Source: Dictyobacter kobayashii (GTDB taxonomy: Bacteria > Chloroflexota > Ktedonobacteria > Ktedonobacterales > Ktedonobacteraceae). From it: a DNA stretch of 64,000 nt. The stretch is from the NCBI RefSeq assembly GCF_003967555.1, contig NZ_BIFS01000001.1:5394001-5458000 (forward strand). The letters are read 5' to 3'. The position numbers and the translations under genes were made by a program. Shown piece by piece: positions 55,779 to 64,000 of this stretch. The stretch's first letter is position 1. Every line of letters starts with the position of its first letter. The notes beneath the pieces were generated by a model, which saw only the letters and a list, made by a program, of their open reading frames with translations, ran no database searches and was not told the DNA's origin.

Positions 55779-57054
55779 AGGCCGCGCCGAGTTGTTTGTC
55801 CATGCCTTTGAGGGCGGGATTGATCAAGAGCGATACGGTGCAGGCCAGGTAGATGCTGCCAAAGGCGATGATGCCCGGGATGACGCCAGCCCATTGGACC
55901 AGGTAGCCAGCGACCAGGCCTCCCAGGGGCATGCCGAAGGTGACGCCGGCGGCCAGCGCACCAAAGACGCGGGCACGCATCTCGACCGGTACGATTTCTT
56001 GTTCGACGCTGGAGAAGATGGGATTTATGGGTCCGATCAACGGGCCCGCTACAGCGTAGGCCACGATCATAATTGGTAGCGGCCACATCAATACCAGCGG
56101 CACAAAGCGCAGGATGGAGGAGATGGTGAAGCAGAGCCCTAGTGTGAGTCTGCGCGGCAGGCGGTGACCGATCCAGGCAAAGAGCAGCGTCCCGACAAAG
56201 GCGGCTCCTCCAAAGGCCGCGATCAGTGAGCCCAGGGCCAGGGCGCTACCGAAGATCTCTTTGGCGTAGGTTGGTTGGATGACGCCAACCATACCCTGGT
56301 CAAGCATGTTGGTGATCATGACCGTAATTACGACGGCCAGCATGATTGGCGTGCGGCGAATAAAGACCAGTCCCTCTTTTAGTTCCGCAAGGTATGAGCC
56401 CTTTTTCTCGCTCGCCTTGCGCACCGGTGGCGTGTGGGGGACGGCCCAGGCCAGCAGGATGGCGGAGAAGAGGAAGGTGGCGCCATCGATCCAGAGCAGG
56501 TTGGCGGTGCCGATAAAGATGATCAGGATACCGGCCAGCGGTGCTCCAATGAAGCCGGCGACCCGGCGTACACCATCATAGAGCGAATTGGCGCGCTCCG
56601 CCGGCATCCTCGATTGCTTGATCAGGTCGGGTAAGAGCGCATAGCGCGCCTCGCTCCCGGGGGTCTGGAGCAGGCCGGCCAGAAAGACCAGTAGCTGGAG
56701 CTGCCAGAACGAGAGGCCAATCGTGGCATAGCACAGAGGGATCAAGGCGACCGCGATGCCGCTGGCGATGTCGCCGCTGACACTGGTGCGCTTATAGCCC
56801 AGCCGATCAATCAGCAGGCTGCCGACGAAGGACGAGATGACCACGGCCAGCATAAAAGAAAAGGCCGTGATACCGGCTTTGGCCGCGCTGCCCGTGGTCT
56901 GCAGGACCAGCCAGGGGATGGCCAGATTCATCAGGACGTCCCCAACGAACGAGCAGACGTTGGCGATGAAGAGCGCCACAATTGGAAGCAGCCTTTTTTC
57001 CTCTAACGGGGGAAGCTGCTCGACGAGCTCTGCCTGTGGATTGCTGGTGCTCAT
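55777..57054 (-). CDS. MFS transporter (drug-exporter type)
   Basis: A 425-residue major-facilitator protein with twelve helices. The first half shows FVGDVLMNLAIPWLVLQTTG and the loop SLLIDRLGYKRTSVSGDIAS (D-R-x-G-x-R/K-R type motif A); the second half shows FAWIGHRLPRRLTLGLCFTI. This is the pattern of the MFS_3/enterobactin-exporter-like group, exporters of drugs or siderophores. Its start overlaps the stop of the sigma-factor gene (ATGA), so expression is coupled to it. The cargo is unknown. Confidence 0.88.
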   Translation of the reverse strand: MSTSNPQAELVEQLPPLEEKRLLPIVALFIANVCSFVGDVLMNLAIPWLVLQTTGSAAKAGITAFSFMLAVVISSFVGSLLIDRLGYKRTSVSGDIASGIAVALIPLCYATIGLSFWQLQLLVFLAGLLQTPGSEARYALLPDLIKQSRMPAERANSLYDGVRRVAGFIGAPLAGILIIFIGTANLLWIDGATFLFSAILLAWAVPHTPPVRKASEKKGSYLAELKEGLVFIRRTPIMLAVVITVMITNMLDQGMVGVIQPTYAKEIFGSALALGSLIAAFGGAAFVGTLLFAWIGHRLPRRLTLGLCFTISSILRFVPLVLMWPLPIMIVAYAVAGPLIGPINPIFSSVEQEIVPVEMRARVFGALAAGVTFGMPLGGLVAGYLVQWAGVIPGIIAFGSIYLACTVSLLINPALKGMDKQLGAA

Positions 57055-58222
57055 GCCTGCCCTCCCGCGATCTGTAATATCTGGAAGTTTTCCAGCGAGG
57101 TCACGATATCGATGCGGGCGGCGCTGGTGACGCTCTCATAGCTAGAAACCAGGGCGCGCCCACCTGCTGCCTCGATATAGTGTGCGGGCAGTGCGCGGAT
57201 GCGTGGGTACCTACTATGGAACTGCTTGAGCTCAGGCAACAACAGCGCCAGGTGTTCCAGTGAGCTATAGCAACATGATTGGCAATGCTCGCAGTACAGA
57301 TAGACGATCGGCGTGTCGCGCTGGCGCATCCAGGTCGCGGCCATGTCCGGCATCCGAAAGCGCAGTGGCACCGGCCGCTTACACTCGCAGCAGGGGACCG
57401 AGCCAGTATTCAGGGCCGTTCGATAGTATTGGTGGGCCCAGCTATTCATGCGTTTCATGGCCGGCTTATAACTTTTAAGTCCGCGCAACGGCTCAAATCC
57501 ACTATTAGTGGAGAGGAAGTCGTTCTCTTCAGGACAACAGCCTGGACACTTCAAATGGAACTCAAGCTGCTCTGGCTTGAATTTTCCCAGCAAGCGATGT
57601 TCCCCACACAGGTAGCACCATATCGAGGTCTGCCCCAGTTATCGTATTCGACCGGCGTGTAGGCTGAGGACTCCAGGCTCAACTCGTTGGCCAGCACCTT
57701 GCGCAGGGCTAGCTTTCCACGCTGCAGGCGCATCGAGACCGCATTGACGTTCATCCCCAGCAGGGCCGCGATATCGGCCAGCGAAGACTCGCGCACATAG
57801 CGCTCTAGCAGCGAGGTGCGCGTTTCAGCCGGTAGCAACTCCATTGCCTGATCCAGCAGGGCCGCCAGCTCCTGGCGCTCCAGCTCGATCTCCACATCGA
57901 AGTCCGCCGTCAATGTCTCGGCCAGCGTTGAAAAGCCCGCCTCATCCAGGGCCGACACCGATAGTAAATTGGCCGTATCATGTTCCTGTTTGCGTATCCA
58001 GCGCAGGCACACATTGCGCGCGATCCCACTCAACCACTGCGGAAACTTCTGTGGGTCCTGCAAATTATCAAGGTGGCGCCAGGCCTCCAGCAGTGTCTCC
58101 TGCACCATATCTTCAGCGACCACCGGGCTACCTGTAATCCTTGTACACAGTCGCAACAGGCGCGGTCGCTCCGTAGTCAATATCTTCTCTACATCCTGTA
58201 GCATGTCCTCAAATTTCTCCAT
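57051..58222 (-). CDS. ECF-type sigma factor with long cysteine-rich C-terminal extension, frameshifted
   Basis: Restored length 390 residues. Region 2: RLLRLCTRITGSPVVAEDMV and ETLLEAWRHLDNLQDPQKF; region 4: LLERYVRESSLADIAALLGM followed by NVNAVSMRLQRGKLALRKVL. Region 1.1 and 3 are absent, as in ECF sigma factors. After one missing base in a G run near 57640, the protein goes on for some 190 residues with four Cys pairs (CYLCGEH, CPGCCPE, CCECKRP, CEHCQSCC), a probable zinc-binding sensory extension. It is translationally coupled to the MFS gene, which is its likely regulatory partner. No anti-sigma gene is adjacent; the Cys-rich tail may take over that control. Confidence 0.85.
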
Positions 58223-58501
58223 TAACTACCTTCTCCTGAACAGTCTAACATTCTATTACTTCTATGTCGCGGACTTCAGGTAAAGTTACACGTAAAATTC
58301 CGGCCAATTTTCCAGTTTGCCAGCATTAATTTGGAATTTTGCCCGCAACAGTATTTTTTGTATATTGGATTGAATATATTGCATCTATTTTTGAGTTAAT
58401 CGCGTGAAAAAATAGAGAGGCACTAAGTAAAGTGCCGCCTGAAAATTGTGTAAGGCCATAAAAAATATGAAATAGGGAATTTCATCGAAGGAGCGAGTAC
58501 C

Positions 58502-60108
58502 ATGTCAGTTGCACCATCACCTACAGTAGTAGGGGTCTTCAGGGATCGATCCGCGGTTGAACAGGCAATAGAGGCATTATATCGAGCTGGATTTGCACAG
58601 GATCAAATCCGCTACTCAGTTCCTGGTAGTTCCGGAAGTTTTTTTGATGATCTCAAGAGCCTATTTACCGGCACCAGCGCTGAAGCAGGCAACCTTATCA
58701 ATGATCTTACTTCTATGGGGTTGTCGAATGAAGAGGCCGCTATTATTCCAATGAATATGATAATGGAAATATTGTTCTGGCAGTAAATTCTTTAAATCGT
58801 GAACAGGACGCTTTAAACGTTTTCCACCAATACGGCGCTTATGGCGTCTATAATACCCAGCAAGCGGCTCAACCCGCGAACACTGCTGCTACTTATGCCG
58901 AGCAGCCAGCCGCCTATGCCGAGCAGCCAGCCGCTTATGCGCAGCAGCCAGCATCTTCAACCTGGGATGAGGATACCGAGCCCCGCCGTCCAGTGAATGA
59001 AGAGCAGCAGAGTGAGCAGCCTGTGGCCGCTGACTATGCTAACAATACCTACACTTCACAGGACAACGCCGCCACTCCTGAGGATGTGGTTGACCAGCAG
59101 AATGCCCCTGTTGACAACGTCACTTCTGAGGATGCAGTTGACCAGCAGAATGTACCTGTTGACAATGCTACTCCTGCTGAGCAGGCTGCAACCGATGAGT
59201 ATCAGACCGCTCCAGAGCACGTGCAGACAGCGGACAACTATCAGGCCGCTCAGACCGATACCGCTGCACCTGAGTATGCCGCTGAGCATGGAAATGCCAT
59301 CGAAGATGAGACCACTCGCCCGTTTGCTTATGACTCCCAGGCCAATACATATGGTACACATGATGATGTGACCGCTTCGGAAGAGCAGGCCGCCCAGGAA
59401 GAGCAGGCTGCCGAGGATAATACAAGTGCCGACGCTAATGATGCTAACGCCTACCCAACCTCGACCATCCATGACGGAACAGTTGTAGACAATGCGACCA
59501 ACGAATACACGACTGCGCCGGATAATACGGTTGATCACGAGCAGGCTCAAGCTAATTATCAGCAGGCTCAAGAGGATTACCAGCAGGCTCAAGAGGATTA
59601 CCAGCAGGCTCAGGCTGATAACTCGACAGCTGGATATGCACCTGCCGAGCAAACAACCTCTGCTGACACAACTACACCTGAAGCAGTGGCAGCGGACCAG
59701 CAGGCTCCAGTTGATACCACTACTCCCGAGTCGGTAGCCGCTGACCAGCAGGCTCCAGTTGATACAGCGACCCCCGAAGCGGTAACGCCTGTACAGGATG
59801 CCTCGCTGAATACAACTGAGCAGGCTACACCTGTGGATACAGCTGAGCAGGCTACACCTGTTCAGGACCAGACAGCCACACCCGCGACGGCTGCCTCCCT
59901 GCAAACAGAGAAACTGCGCCTGCTGCAGCAGCGCCTGGAGACCGCCCAGCAGCGTCTGCAGGAGTCCAAAGCTCAGTTGCAGGCCGCCAAAGAGCATGAG
60001 ACCCAGTTGCAGGCCGTCAAACAGCAGCTAGATGCCATTGAGGCTGAACTGCAAAAGAATGAGGCCGAGCTTCAGGAGACCCATTCCCGCATCGAACAAT
60101 ACTATTAA
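58502..60108 (+). CDS. General-stress-protein-17M-like domain with long repetitive tail, frameshifted
   Basis: Restored length 535 residues. The first ~100 residues match the GSP17M/YflT domain: VVGVFRDRSAVEQAIEALYR, AGFAQDQIRYSVPG, then EEAAYYSNEYDNGNIVLAVN after one missing base near 58743. The next ~320 residues are low complexity, built from A, Q, T, D, P and E with imperfect repeats (YQQAQEDYQQAQED, QQAPVDTTTPE, AAYAEQP). The end is a strong coiled coil (LRLLQQRLETAQQRLQESKA onwards). There is no signal peptide. It may form a filament or scaffold in stress; this is a guess from composition. An IS element lies in the terminator behind it. Confidence 0.8.
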
Positions 60109-60157
60109 TTGAAGTCCGTCTCTAATAATAATCCCGTCAATCCTTCCCGCTACCGGC

Positions 60158-61479
60158 CAGGGCTTCGCAAAAGTCAGAGTAACCAAGCAAGGGCCTCCTC
60201 TGGGTGAGATGCAAATCGCCGGATTTGACGAGCCACATTGGAAACCTGATGCATATCCATCAAGGAGAGCACGAGCGAGTTGAGTACGGCAAGCATTTGA
60301 GCGACAGGAGGAACGCGAACGCCACATCGGTCTTCTCCCAACGTCACATCACGGCGCCCATGGAGACGATTTTCCACCGCCCAGTGGTCGCGGATGAGGC
60401 GGAAAAGCCGCTGGATCGAACACTGTTCTCGGCTCAAGGTCGTCAATCCGTACACGACCTCTACGCTCCTTTTCTCTGCCGTCTTGCGTTCCCGTTGTAA
60501 TCGAAAGACCTGCCCAACTTCTCCCCATTCTCGATCCAGAAACTCGTTGAGGTCCGGTGAGGTGAGCAGGTGGCGCCGCTCCAGTCGGCCATGACCTTTT
60601 TCGACCTGTTCATAGGAGTGCCAGGTGCTTCGATCAGCGTGTGGATCTTCGAAAAAGAGTTCCAGATCCTCTCGAGTCACGGGCGTATTGTCTTTGATGA
60701 TCAGAATCACCTCTCCTCCTGCCCGTTTTACCATGCGTCCAAACGCATGATAACTTTGAGCAGCATCGACGGTGAAAATGCGCCCTTTGCAGAGCACTTC
60801 GGTCAACAGCGGCTTGAGGGCACTGACTTCATTCTGCTTGTCGGCAATTGGACACTGATGCAAGACAATTCCTGTTTGCACTTCATACACATGCAACACA
60901 TGCCTCTGCGGCTTTTCTCCTCCATAGCTCTGCTGACCGGTTCCCCGCAACACTTTGCCATCAATGGCCACATGAACAGCGCGCTGCTCTGCCAGCATCG
61001 CGAGACGACTGGGTTCGTCACCACATCGGCTTTCTGCCTCCTGCCGTAGCAACCAATCTCGAAATCGTTCATTGATCTGCTGGCTCTCCAACCGAGCGAG
61101 CGCATATTTGTACGTATTGGCACACGGCATACGCTTCCACTTCACGTTCAACTGCTCGCGCAGCCTCTCTCCTTGGTCTCGCGCCCAATCGCTGGCTCCC
61201 AACAGGCTTTTCATCCCAGCCAGTTTGGCCAGGATCAGCACGATGAGCACGTCCGCTAACGCATATTGCTTCCCTCGGCTGCCCGCTGATCAGGGATCTG
61301 CGCACAGATGTCGTACAACGAACGCAGATGCGATGGGCTTACTTCTTGAATGGTCTTGCTTTCCGTTTTCAGTGTGCTATATTCCATGCAGAGTCTTTCC
61401 TCGAATGACCTTGATTTTTTTTTCATTCTACTGGATTGACTCTTCTTTTTCACCTCCCCCGGACTTTTGCGAAGCCCTG
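60158..61479 (-). mobile_element. Complete ISAs1-family insertion sequence (1322 bp)
   Basis: Inverted repeats of 18 bases, CAGGGCTTCGCAAAAGTC at 60158-60175 and its exact inverse at 61462-61479, bound the element. An 8-bp target duplication CTACCGGC lies on both sides (60150-60157 and 61480-61487). The only gene inside encodes an ISAs1-type DDE transposase. Intact ends and target repeats point to a recent insertion. Confidence 0.92.
60174..61387 (-). CDS. ISAs1 family DDE transposase, frameshifted
   Basis: Restored length 404 residues. ISAs1 blocks: RSLYDICAQIPDQRAARGKQ at the N-terminus, HVAIDGKVLRGT with the first catalytic Asp, IFTVDAAQSYHAFGRMVKRA with the second, and IRDHWAVENRLHGRRDVTLG with the catalytic Glu, then EDRCGVR. 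The H-W-x-V/I-E-N motif is the hallmark of the family. One base is missing near 61274 (the frame ends DQRAAEGSNMR, or continues as RGKQYALADVLIV). ATG 61387 follows AGGAAAG. If the break is real the copy is inactive; as likely it is a sequence error. Confidence 0.9.
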
Positions 61480-61566
61480 CTACCGGCGGGAGGGAATTGA
61501 CGGGATTCTTGCTTTTATGCTATGCTGCGAATAGTATTTTAGTGATCATCGATAAGGACAGGCACT

Positions 61567-61698
61567 TTGTCTAAATATACATTATTGATGCAAACAACAA
61601 TAGTTGTTGGCGTGATTGCCCATCCTCCCGGAGCAGCCGCTACTCTGGCGCGCTAGCGAAGGCCGGGATCAACCTGTTTACCTTCACGTATAACCTTT
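61567..61698 (+). pseudogene. ACT-domain-like fragment
   Basis: After the IS, the sequence reads MQTTIVVGVIAHPPGAAATL in one frame and then LAKAGINLFTFTYNL in another, ending at a TGA. P-G-A followed by L-A-K-A-G-I-N is the classic ACT-domain helix-strand pattern. The piece is too short and in two frames, so it is a broken or incomplete remnant. The rest of 61480-61897 shows no gene. Confidence 0.4.
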
Positions 61699-61897
61699 GA
61701 GCATCACTTGCTATTGGTGCTCGCTAGATTATGCTTTGTTTCTGCTTCCCATTAGCCTCTCGCTTGCCTTCCTGATATATACGATATATATCCGATACGG
61801 TGCAGCGATGTGTGATTGCTCCCCTTCGTTTGGCGCGCCCCATTTCCTGAATACATCCTCTTTGAATCTGTTTTAGCGCGCATACGAAGGGATAACT

Positions 61898-63229
61898 ATG
61901 CTTTATCGCTACCAAAAGCTGCGGGCGCTGTATGGCCGCCGTTTGCAGCTGATCAATCGCAATTACACGTTTCTGTGGCTGGGACAGAGCGTCTCCATCA
62001 TCGGCGATACCATCTTTGATACGGTGCTGGTCTTGTGGGTCGGGACCCTACTGCGCAACGAGAGCTATGCTCCCCTGGCTGTGAGTGGGGTGGGACTGGC
62101 CGCAGCCCTGCCCGCGCTGCTCCTGAGTCCTTTTGCGGGTGTGCTGGTGGATCGCTGGCCGAAGCAGCGGACGATGCTGGTCATGGATGCTCTGCGTGCC
62201 CTGCTCGTTTGTTGTTTGCTACTGGTCACTGGAGCGCTCCCCGTGCCATTGCTGGCTGTGCCGGGGTTGCCGCTGCCCCTCAAGTTGGCGCTCATGTATA
62301 TAGTCGTCGCGGCCGCCAGTAGTTGTAGCCAGTTCTTTAACCCATCTAACATGGCCCTGCTCGGCAAAATTGTGCCGGAGCAGCAGCGGACGCGGGCCTC
62401 CGCGCTGAGCATGGGGACCGGCATGCTCGGTTGGACGGTAGGGCCGGCCATCGCCAGCGTGCTCTATGCCAGCTTCGGTATTGGCTGGGCCATCGTCTTT
62501 AATGCCATCTCGTTCGGCTGGTCCTGGTGCATGATTCGGCAGATCCGCGCTAGTGGGCCGCGACTGAGTGACGAGGTGAAGCGAGTCCAGAGTCACTTCT
62601 TCAAAGAGCTTTGGGAAGGCCTCAGCTTCATCCGTGGCAATGCGCTACTATTCAGCCTGCTACTGGCAGATTGTGGCTGGCTCTTTGGCCTGGGCATCGT
62701 CAACACGCTCTGCCTCTTCTTAGTCACCGGGAATCTGCATGTTCCGGCCAGCCTCTATGGTCCATTCTGTGCCATACCAGCGGCCGGTGGTATCCTGGGA
62801 ACCTGGCTGGTTGGTCGCTATGCCTCCAAAGTCGGTGAAACCAGGATCTACAGCTATGCGGTCCTGGTGTCAGGAGCTAGCGTACTCTTTATTGGCTGGC
62901 AGAGCAGCCCATGGCTGGCCTTGCTCGGCTTCTTCATCGCCAACGTCTCGAACATGCACGGAGCCGTCGTAGCAGGGCCACTGATCTTAAAGGCGACGCC
63001 CGAGAAGCTGGTCGGACGCATCTTCGCTGCCCGTGGGACCGCCATCATGGTCAGCTCCATGCTCGCCACCTTCCTGAGTGGCTACCTGAGTAGCACGTTC
63101 ATGCGACCGCTCCACATCAGCCTGTATGCTGCATCTTTTAACGCCATCAACGTCCTCTATATATGTGCAGGCTTCATCATCTTGCTTAGCGGCTGCTATG
63201 CCTGGTGGCGGCTGGCGCGGAAAGGATAG
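61898..63229 (+). CDS. MFS transporter
   Basis: A 443-residue major-facilitator protein with twelve helices, opening NRNYTFLWLGQSVSIIGDTI, typical of MFS_3-type exporters. Motif A appears as FAGVLVDRWPKQRTMLVMDA, and the central loop carries the usual basic and acidic residues (GPRLSDEVKRVQSHFFKELW). ATG 61898 follows GAAGGG. It belongs to the same general family as the gene at 55777 but is not a close copy. No regulator is adjacent; the substrate is unknown. Confidence 0.88.
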   Translation: MLYRYQKLRALYGRRLQLINRNYTFLWLGQSVSIIGDTIFDTVLVLWVGTLLRNESYAPLAVSGVGLAAALPALLLSPFAGVLVDRWPKQRTMLVMDALRALLVCCLLLVTGALPVPLLAVPGLPLPLKLALMYIVVAAASSCSQFFNPSNMALLGKIVPEQQRTRASALSMGTGMLGWTVGPAIASVLYASFGIGWAIVFNAISFGWSWCMIRQIRASGPRLSDEVKRVQSHFFKELWEGLSFIRGNALLFSLLLADCGWLFGLGIVNTLCLFLVTGNLHVPASLYGPFCAIPAAGGILGTWLVGRYASKVGETRIYSYAVLVSGASVLFIGWQSSPWLALLGFFIANVSNMHGAVVAGPLILKATPEKLVGRIFAARGTAIMVSSMLATFLSGYLSSTFMRPLHISLYAASFNAINVLYICAGFIILLSGCYAWWRLARKG

Positions 63230-63362
63230 CTATAGTTAAAGGAAAGGCGTGCCCTGACATCCTCATAGTGCTGGAGAGCGTGTATCATACAGACAGAGCC
63301 GCTATGGGGATGTCCCCTTTGACTATAGATTGATGGATCGCTAGTGAATTGAGATAACGATT

Positions 63363-63779
63363 ATGTTAGAGAAACAAGATCAACCAACCGGGGAACAGGA
63401 CAAGCAGTCGCGCTGGACCAGTGCGCAGGTTACCAATCACCTCGCCAATGAGCGCACCTTCCTGGCCTGGATTCGCACCGGTCTGGCTACCATTACGATT
63501 GGCTTTGTGGTGGCGCGTTTCGGTCTTTTCCTGCGCGAACTCGGCTTCAAAAGCCAGCCTGTGCCACTGGTATCCTTGCACTACTCCATGCTCTTTGGTG
63601 TGGCCCTGACCGTGCTGGGCGTTGGCACTATCATCGCCGCCCTGCGCAACTTCCTGCGGGTGCGGCGCGACATCGACCAGAACGCCTTCCATCCCATGGC
63701 CGGTTCAGCCGTTGTCCTCACCATCTTTGCCAGCGTCATCGGCCTCCTGCTTGCCATCTACCTCTTCCTTACCTCCTGA
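63363..63779 (+). CDS. DUF202 (YidH-like) membrane protein
   Basis: A 138-residue protein with three membrane helices. The family signature is present before helix 1: HLANERTFLAWIRTGLATIT (N-E-R-T-x-L-A-W-x-R-T), followed by GFVVARFGLFL; helix 2 is MLFGVALTVLGVGTIIAAL and helix 3 VVLTIFASVIGLLLAIYLF. DUF202 proteins are inner-membrane proteins of unsettled function. ATG 63363 is preceded by GATAACGATT, a weak ribosome site. Confidence 0.9.
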   Translation: MLEKQDQPTGEQDKQSRWTSAQVTNHLANERTFLAWIRTGLATITIGFVVARFGLFLRELGFKSQPVPLVSLHYSMLFGVALTVLGVGTIIAALRNFLRVRRDIDQNAFHPMAGSAVVLTIFASVIGLLLAIYLFLTS

Positions 63780-63944
63780 GCCGACTTCCTTGAGAAACTT
63801 TTGAGCTTTCGCAAAAAACTTCGTACCATTTTTTGATCTATTCCGAACTATACTCTTGGCAGAGGCGTTGAAATAGACAAATTATTGAAATTATGTGACG
63901 TATAGTGTTTGCAAGCTCTGCGTCATAGAAGGAATGGCGTTGAA

Positions 63945-64000
63945 ATGGTTGCACTTTTTGTGCCCAATGATATGAGTACCCTGGAGAAAAATGAGTCTCT
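63945..64000 (+). CDS. Possible start of a gene running off the window
   Basis: ATG 63945 opens a frame (VALFVPNDMSTLEKNES) that is still open at the window edge; AGAAGGA lies 12 bases upstream. A second in-frame ATG is at 63972. Too little is visible to name a product. Confidence 0.3.
   Translation, partial: MVALFVPNDMSTLEKNES

Larger units (their letters stand above)
60131..61506. terminator. Terminator hairpin interrupted by ISAs1-family element
   Basis: Joining 60131-60157 to 61480-61506 after removing the IS and one target copy restores a hairpin: TCCCGTCAATCCTTCCCGC pairs with GGCGGGAGGGAATTGACGGG (one small bulge), loop TACC. It starts 23 bases after the stop of the stress-protein gene, so it is its terminator, and the IS sits in the loop. 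Confidence 0.7.

Noticed and set aside
59056..59997. A 313-codon minus-strand frame rich in Leu, Ser and Gly
   Set aside because: It is the antisense of the low-complexity tail of the stress-protein gene; repetitive codons keep the opposite frame open.
1..64000. tRNA, rRNA or classical riboswitches
   Set aside because: I found no cloverleaf with a matching T-loop, no rRNA-like stretch and no riboswitch core that I could recognise by eye; a covariance-model search would be needed to exclude them.

Overview
The window looks like a chromosome segment of a soil-type, many-regulator bacterium, most plausibly of the Ktedonobacteria (Chloroflexota). This is inferred from mid-range GC, the mix of STAND ATPases, MerR/TipAS and MarR regulators, CheB-CheR-kinase fusions, DUF202 and DUF998 proteins, and abundant palindromic dispersed repeats. 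It holds about 45 recognisable genes and no rRNA or tRNA that I could see. About 22 genes carry a single-base loss that splits the reading frame, nearly always in a short G or C run. Restoring one base per site gives an intact family member of normal length each time, so I treat these as probable sequence errors and annotate the composite genes.

Layout. 1-3.5 kb: end of an aldo/keto reductase, an ArsC-like gene with an in-frame TGA exactly at its resolving-cysteine position followed by a bacterial SECIS-like hairpin (a candidate selenoprotein), a DUF5990 gene, lspA, a small coiled-coil gene and a phosphite dehydrogenase (ptxD). 3.7-6.2 kb: a three-gene ABC-2 exporter operon. 7-12.7 kb: slipin, an Rrf2 regulator and an SDR that share the same operator dyad, a TrmH-type rRNA methylase, small proteins and a methyltransferase. 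13-19.2 kb: a Tat-leader epoxide hydrolase, a molybdopterin oxidoreductase and a rifamycin phosphotransferase of foreign composition.

19.4-25 kb is the main accessory region: a two-gene conflict-type module (EACC1-like adaptor plus a caspase-VWA-zinc ribbon-TPR protein) beside a RAYT transposase with its tandem 172-bp palindromic array. 25-29.3 kb: glyoxylate bypass (aceA, aceB) with a divergent LysR gene. 29.5-33 kb: ADP-ribosylglycohydrolase extended by an in-frame repeat, a MurI-like protein lacking both catalytic cysteines, and more repeats. 33-37.6 kb: TetR/epimerase/thioesterase and XRE/SDR-remnant/ABM groups. 37.7-40 kb: response regulator plus PAS kinase.

40.6-52.4 kb: GNAT, a STAND ATPase, a MerR-TipAS regulator with its 19-bp-spacer promoter, a truncated TIR gene next to a 171-bp MITE-like element, DUF998, a MarR/glycosyltransferase operon and a CheB-CheR-PAS-kinase fusion. 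52.7-64 kb: another MITE-like element, an NmrA-type oxidoreductase, a CPBP protease, a membrane-anchored protein, a sigma factor coupled to an MFS exporter, a stress-protein-like gene with a long Q/T/A-rich tail, a complete ISAs1-family IS inserted in the loop of a terminator hairpin, a second MFS transporter and DUF202.
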